Shown here piece by piece: positions 5,936 to 8,195 of a stretch of DNA of 8,195 nucleotides. Below the pieces are notes generated by a model that was given only the letters and a program-made list of their open reading frames with translations, ran no database searches and was not told the DNA's origin. The position numbers and the translations under genes were made by a program. Location of the stretch: positions 1 through 8,195 of the forward strand of contig JAHZNX010000093.1 of the NCBI GenBank assembly GCA_020028375.1, in the 5' to 3' direction. How positions within the stretch are numbered: position 1 is the first letter of the stretch; every line of letters starts with the position of its first letter. The DNA is from Betaproteobacteria bacterium. Its GTDB lineage: Bacteria > Pseudomonadota > Gammaproteobacteria > Burkholderiales > SG8-41.

Positions 5936-7186
5936 GTGAACACCGTCGCGACTGCTGCTGCTGCCCCGCGCTCCTTCAAGGATGTGTGGCTGATTTCCGC
6001 CGGCCACGCCTTCACGCACTGGTACACCGCGACGTTCTACCTCCTGCTGCCGCTGATCGGCAGGGAGTTCGGTCTCTCGTATACCGAGATCGGCCTCATC
6101 ATGACCACGCAGCACGTCGTGGGTGCGCTCTCGAACCTGCCGGGCGGCATGGTGGTGGACATGGTCGGCAAGAAGGGCTATCTGATGGCGACGTCGCTCT
6201 TCTGGGTCGGCTTCCCGTACGCGCTGATGAGCCTCACGCACAACTACTGGATGCTGCTCGTGTGCGTGACGCTGGTCGGCATCGGCAACAACCTCTGGCA
6301 CCCCGCAGCCATCACGACGCTCGCCTACCGCTATCCCGAGCGCAAGGGGCTGGTGATCTCGTTCCACGGGATGGGCGGCAACGTGGCCGACGGGCTGGCT
6401 CCCCTCGTGGTGGGCGCGCTCCTCGCCTGGTTCAGCTGGCGCACGGTGGTCGTCATCAACGTCGTGCCAGGGCTGGTGATGGCGGCGATGATCCTCGTCA
6501 TGCTGGGCGCGTTCACCATGGGCTCGTCGCACGATCACGTGAACGCCGCCAGCAAGTCGCGCGGAGTGAAAGCCTACCTTAAGGATTTTGCGAGCCTGCT
6601 CCATAACCGCGCGCTGATGCTGGTGTCGATCGGCTCGGCGTTCCGCACCATGACCCAGACCGGGCTGCTCACCTTCCTCCCGGTCTATCTCGCCTACGAG
6701 CTCGACTACTCTCCGTTCCTCGTCGGCGTGTGCATGTCGGCGATGCAGGTCGCGGGTTTTGCCGCGAGCCCGATCGGGGGGCACCTGTCCGACAAGATGG
6801 GCCGCAAGCGCATCGTCATGGCAAGCATGGTCCTGACGTGCGTGATGATCGTATTCATGGCGCTCGCCGGGAAGAGCGTGACCTTCGTGCTGTTCATCGC
6901 GCTGGTCGGCTTCTTCCTCTACGCGATGCGCCCGGTGCTGCAGGCATGGGCGGTGGAAGCGACCCCGCGGGCGCTTGCCGGCAGCGGAGTGGGCCTGCAA
7001 TTCGGCATCCAGCACATCGGCGCAAGCATCGCGCCCGCGCTCTTCGGGATGATCGCCGACGCCTACGACCTCTACACCGCGTTCTACTTCCTCGCCGGCA
7101 CCATACTCTTTGCCAACGTGCTCATCGTCTTCATGCCCGACGAGAAGACGGCGCCGGCGAAGGCCGTCGCTGCACTGCGTCACTGA
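5936..7186 (+). CDS. MFS transporter, fosmidomycin-resistance (Fsr)-like
   Basis: A 416-residue inner-membrane protein with about 12 hydrophobic segments, the usual size for the major facilitator superfamily. Loop 2-3 has a motif-A-like GGMVVDMVGKKG (70-81), and the matching loop of the second half has GGHLSDKMGRKR (281-292). A hydrophilic stretch (about 196-222) joins the two six-helix halves. The segment GIGNNLWHPAA (115-125), then RKGLVISFHGMGGNVADGLAPL (136-157), resembles the Fsr pattern of FHP followed by GLAQS and VGGN, so this is an Fsr-like branch. The real substrate is unknown; its position beside a catabolic operon suggests an organic acid, and export is equally possible. I chose the GTG at 5936, with GAGA 7 nt upstream. 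An in-frame ATG at 5894 (14 more residues) lies under the predicted promoter. It is divergent from the synthetase operon. Confidence 0.88.
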   Translation: MNTVATAAAAPRSFKDVWLISAGHAFTHWYTATFYLLLPLIGREFGLSYTEIGLIMTTQHVVGALSNLPGGMVVDMVGKKGYLMATSLFWVGFPYALMSLTHNYWMLLVCVTLVGIGNNLWHPAAITTLAYRYPERKGLVISFHGMGGNVADGLAPLVVGALLAWFSWRTVVVINVVPGLVMAAMILVMLGAFTMGSSHDHVNAASKSRGVKAYLKDFASLLHNRALMLVSIGSAFRTMTQTGLLTFLPVYLAYELDYSPFLVGVCMSAMQVAGFAASPIGGHLSDKMGRKRIVMASMVLTCVMIVFMALAGKSVTFVLFIALVGFFLYAMRPVLQAWAVEATPRALAGSGVGLQFGIQHIGASIAPALFGMIADAYDLYTAFYFLAGTILFANVLIVFMPDEKTAPAKAVAALRH

Positions 7187-7192
7187 TTCTCA

Positions 7193-7219
7193 GCGCGCAT
7201 CGCCTCAGTCGATGCGCGC
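7193..7219. terminator. Perfect hairpin shared by convergent gene ends
   Basis: GCGCGCATCG (7193-7202) and CGATGCGCGC (7210-7219) form a perfect 10-bp stem with a 7-nt loop. It starts 6 bp after the MFS stop, and it contains the TGA stop and last codons of the Bug gene. There is no T-tract on either side, so it is a candidate bidirectional, non-canonical terminator or a 3'-end stabilising stem. Confidence 0.5.
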
Positions 7220-8188
7220 GCCGGAATCCTTCACCGCCTTCGCCCATTTTGCGACCTCCGACTTGATGTAGGCCGCGTACTCGGCAGGCGTGGTGGTCCA
7301 GGGTTCGGCGCCCTGTTCGCTCAGGAACCGGCTCATCGCGGGCTCGTTCACGATCCGCACCACCGCAGCGTTGAGGCGTTCCACGATCGCGGCCGGCATG
7401 CCGGCGGGCCCCACCAGCCCGTTCGCGCCCGACGCCTCGAACCCGGGAACGCCGGCCTCGTCGATGGTCGGAACATCGGGCAGCGCCGTGATCCGCTTCG
7501 CCGTGCTCACGCCGAGCGCGCGCAGCTTCCCCGATTTGACGTGCGGCACCGCAGTGGGCGAAGTGCCAAAGGTCAGCGCCACATGCCCGGCCAGCAAGTC
7601 GGCGATCTGCGGCGGCGCCCCCTTGTAGGGAACGTGCACGATGTCGATGCCGGTGCGCGCCTTGAACATTTCCGCGGTCAGGTGCGGCTGGCTGCCGTTG
7701 CCCGCCGAGCTGTAGTTCAACTCGCCGGGCCGCTTCTTTGCGTAGGCGATCAACTCCTTCACCGTCTTTACCGGCACCGACGGGTGCACGGCCAGTACCT
7801 GGGACGTTGCGGCGAGCAACGTGATCGGCGCGAAGTCCCGGATCGGATCGTAGGAGAGCTTGCTGTAGAGGCTCGGATTGATGGTGTGGATGGTGGAGGC
7901 GCAGAACAGCGTGTAGCCGTCGGGCGGCGACTTCACCAGGAGCTCGGCGCCGATGTTGGCGCTCGCGCCGGGGCGGTTGTCCACGATCACCGGCTGCTTC
8001 CACTGCTCGGTCAATTTCTGGCCGATGGCGCGCGACAGGATGTCGGAGGTGCCGCCGGCCGGGAACGGCACGATGATGCGAATCGCCTTGGCGGGATACG
8101 ACTGCGCCCATACTGGAGGGGTGAACCCCGCCGCAACGGCAACGAGCAACACCCTGGCGAATAACGGCTGCGCGCGACGGATCCTCAT
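7205..8188 (-). CDS. Bug-family periplasmic substrate-binding protein (tripartite tricarboxylate transporter)
   Basis: A 327-residue protein of typical Bug (TctC-like) length. A Sec signal peptide (basic MRIRR, hydrophobic core 9-22) ends at VWA-QSYP, with probable cleavage after Ala28, so the protein is periplasmic. Family motifs are present in order: RIIVPFPAGGTSDILSR (37-53), VDNRPGASANIGAE (69-82), SPPDGYTL (87-94), NYSSAGNGSQPHLTAE (158-173), VPYKGAPP (186-193) and LPDVPTIDEAGVPGFE (236-251). These proteins bind carboxylates and related small ligands, either for TctAB uptake or as extracytoplasmic sensors. No TctA or TctB is in the window, so this is an orphan binding protein here, as is common in Burkholderiales. 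The ATG at 8188 is preceded by GGGAG very close by; the sequence ends 7 nt upstream, so its promoter is outside. It is convergent with the MFS gene. Confidence 0.93.
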   Translation of the reverse strand: MRIRRAQPLFARVLLVAVAAGFTPPVWAQSYPAKAIRIIVPFPAGGTSDILSRAIGQKLTEQWKQPVIVDNRPGASANIGAELLVKSPPDGYTLFCASTIHTINPSLYSKLSYDPIRDFAPITLLAATSQVLAVHPSVPVKTVKELIAYAKKRPGELNYSSAGNGSQPHLTAEMFKARTGIDIVHVPYKGAPPQIADLLAGHVALTFGTSPTAVPHVKSGKLRALGVSTAKRITALPDVPTIDEAGVPGFEASGANGLVGPAGMPAAIVERLNAAVVRIVNEPAMSRFLSEQGAEPWTTTPAEYAAYIKSEVAKWAKAVKDSGARID

Positions 8189-8195
8189 GACTCCC

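Noticed and set aside
5743..6027. A 95-residue N-terminal extension of the acyl-CoA synthetase
   Set aside because: It would overlap the divergent promoters and the MFS start, has a low-complexity basic sequence, and family members begin near the ERFFNPRS motif.
5900..7183. A 427-codon minus-strand open frame antisense to the MFS gene
   Set aside because: It is extremely rich in His, Arg, Glu and Asp with no hydrophobic core; the plus strand gives a coherent 12-helix transporter.

Overview
The window is high-GC bacterial DNA, with codon use and gene content typical of Proteobacteria. A Bug-type (tripartite tricarboxylate transporter) binding protein, an NDP-forming acyl-CoA synthetase, an acyl-CoA dehydrogenase and an SDR lying together point to a betaproteobacterium, most likely of the Burkholderiales. 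That assignment is inference from gene families; no rRNA or other phylogenetic marker is present.

Layout. Positions 1-533 hold two very small, tandem, two-helix membrane proteins on the minus strand. The left one is cut by the window edge, and an intrinsic terminator lies between them. I do not recognise either family, but the two look like diverged paralogues. A 164-bp, locally AT-rich spacer follows. Positions 698-5742 are a four-gene minus-strand block, in transcription order: fused acyl-CoA synthetase (3613-5742), acyl-CoA dehydrogenase (2471-3610), SDR oxidoreductase (1681-2457) and an exported SMP-30/gluconolactonase-like beta-propeller (698-1621). Gaps are 2, 13 and 59 bp. Positions 5743-5935 are a divergent promoter region. 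Position 5936 starts a plus-strand MFS transporter resembling the fosmidomycin-resistance (Fsr) type. It ends convergently with a minus-strand Bug-type periplasmic binding protein (7205-8188) across a perfect 10-bp hairpin.

How the genes may work together (inference). The central block looks like a carboxylic-acid catabolic unit. The synthetase makes an acyl-CoA, the dehydrogenase introduces an alpha,beta double bond, and the SDR oxidises or reduces a hydroxy/keto group. The divergent MFS protein and the Bug protein could bring substrate in or move a related compound. No enoyl-CoA hydratase, thiolase, TctA/TctB or regulator lies in the window, so the pathway is incomplete here and its substrate cannot be named.

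No tRNA, rRNA, CRISPR array, insertion sequence, phage gene or defence system was found. I see no clear new system. The least explained part is the pair of small membrane proteins with a terminator between them at the left edge.
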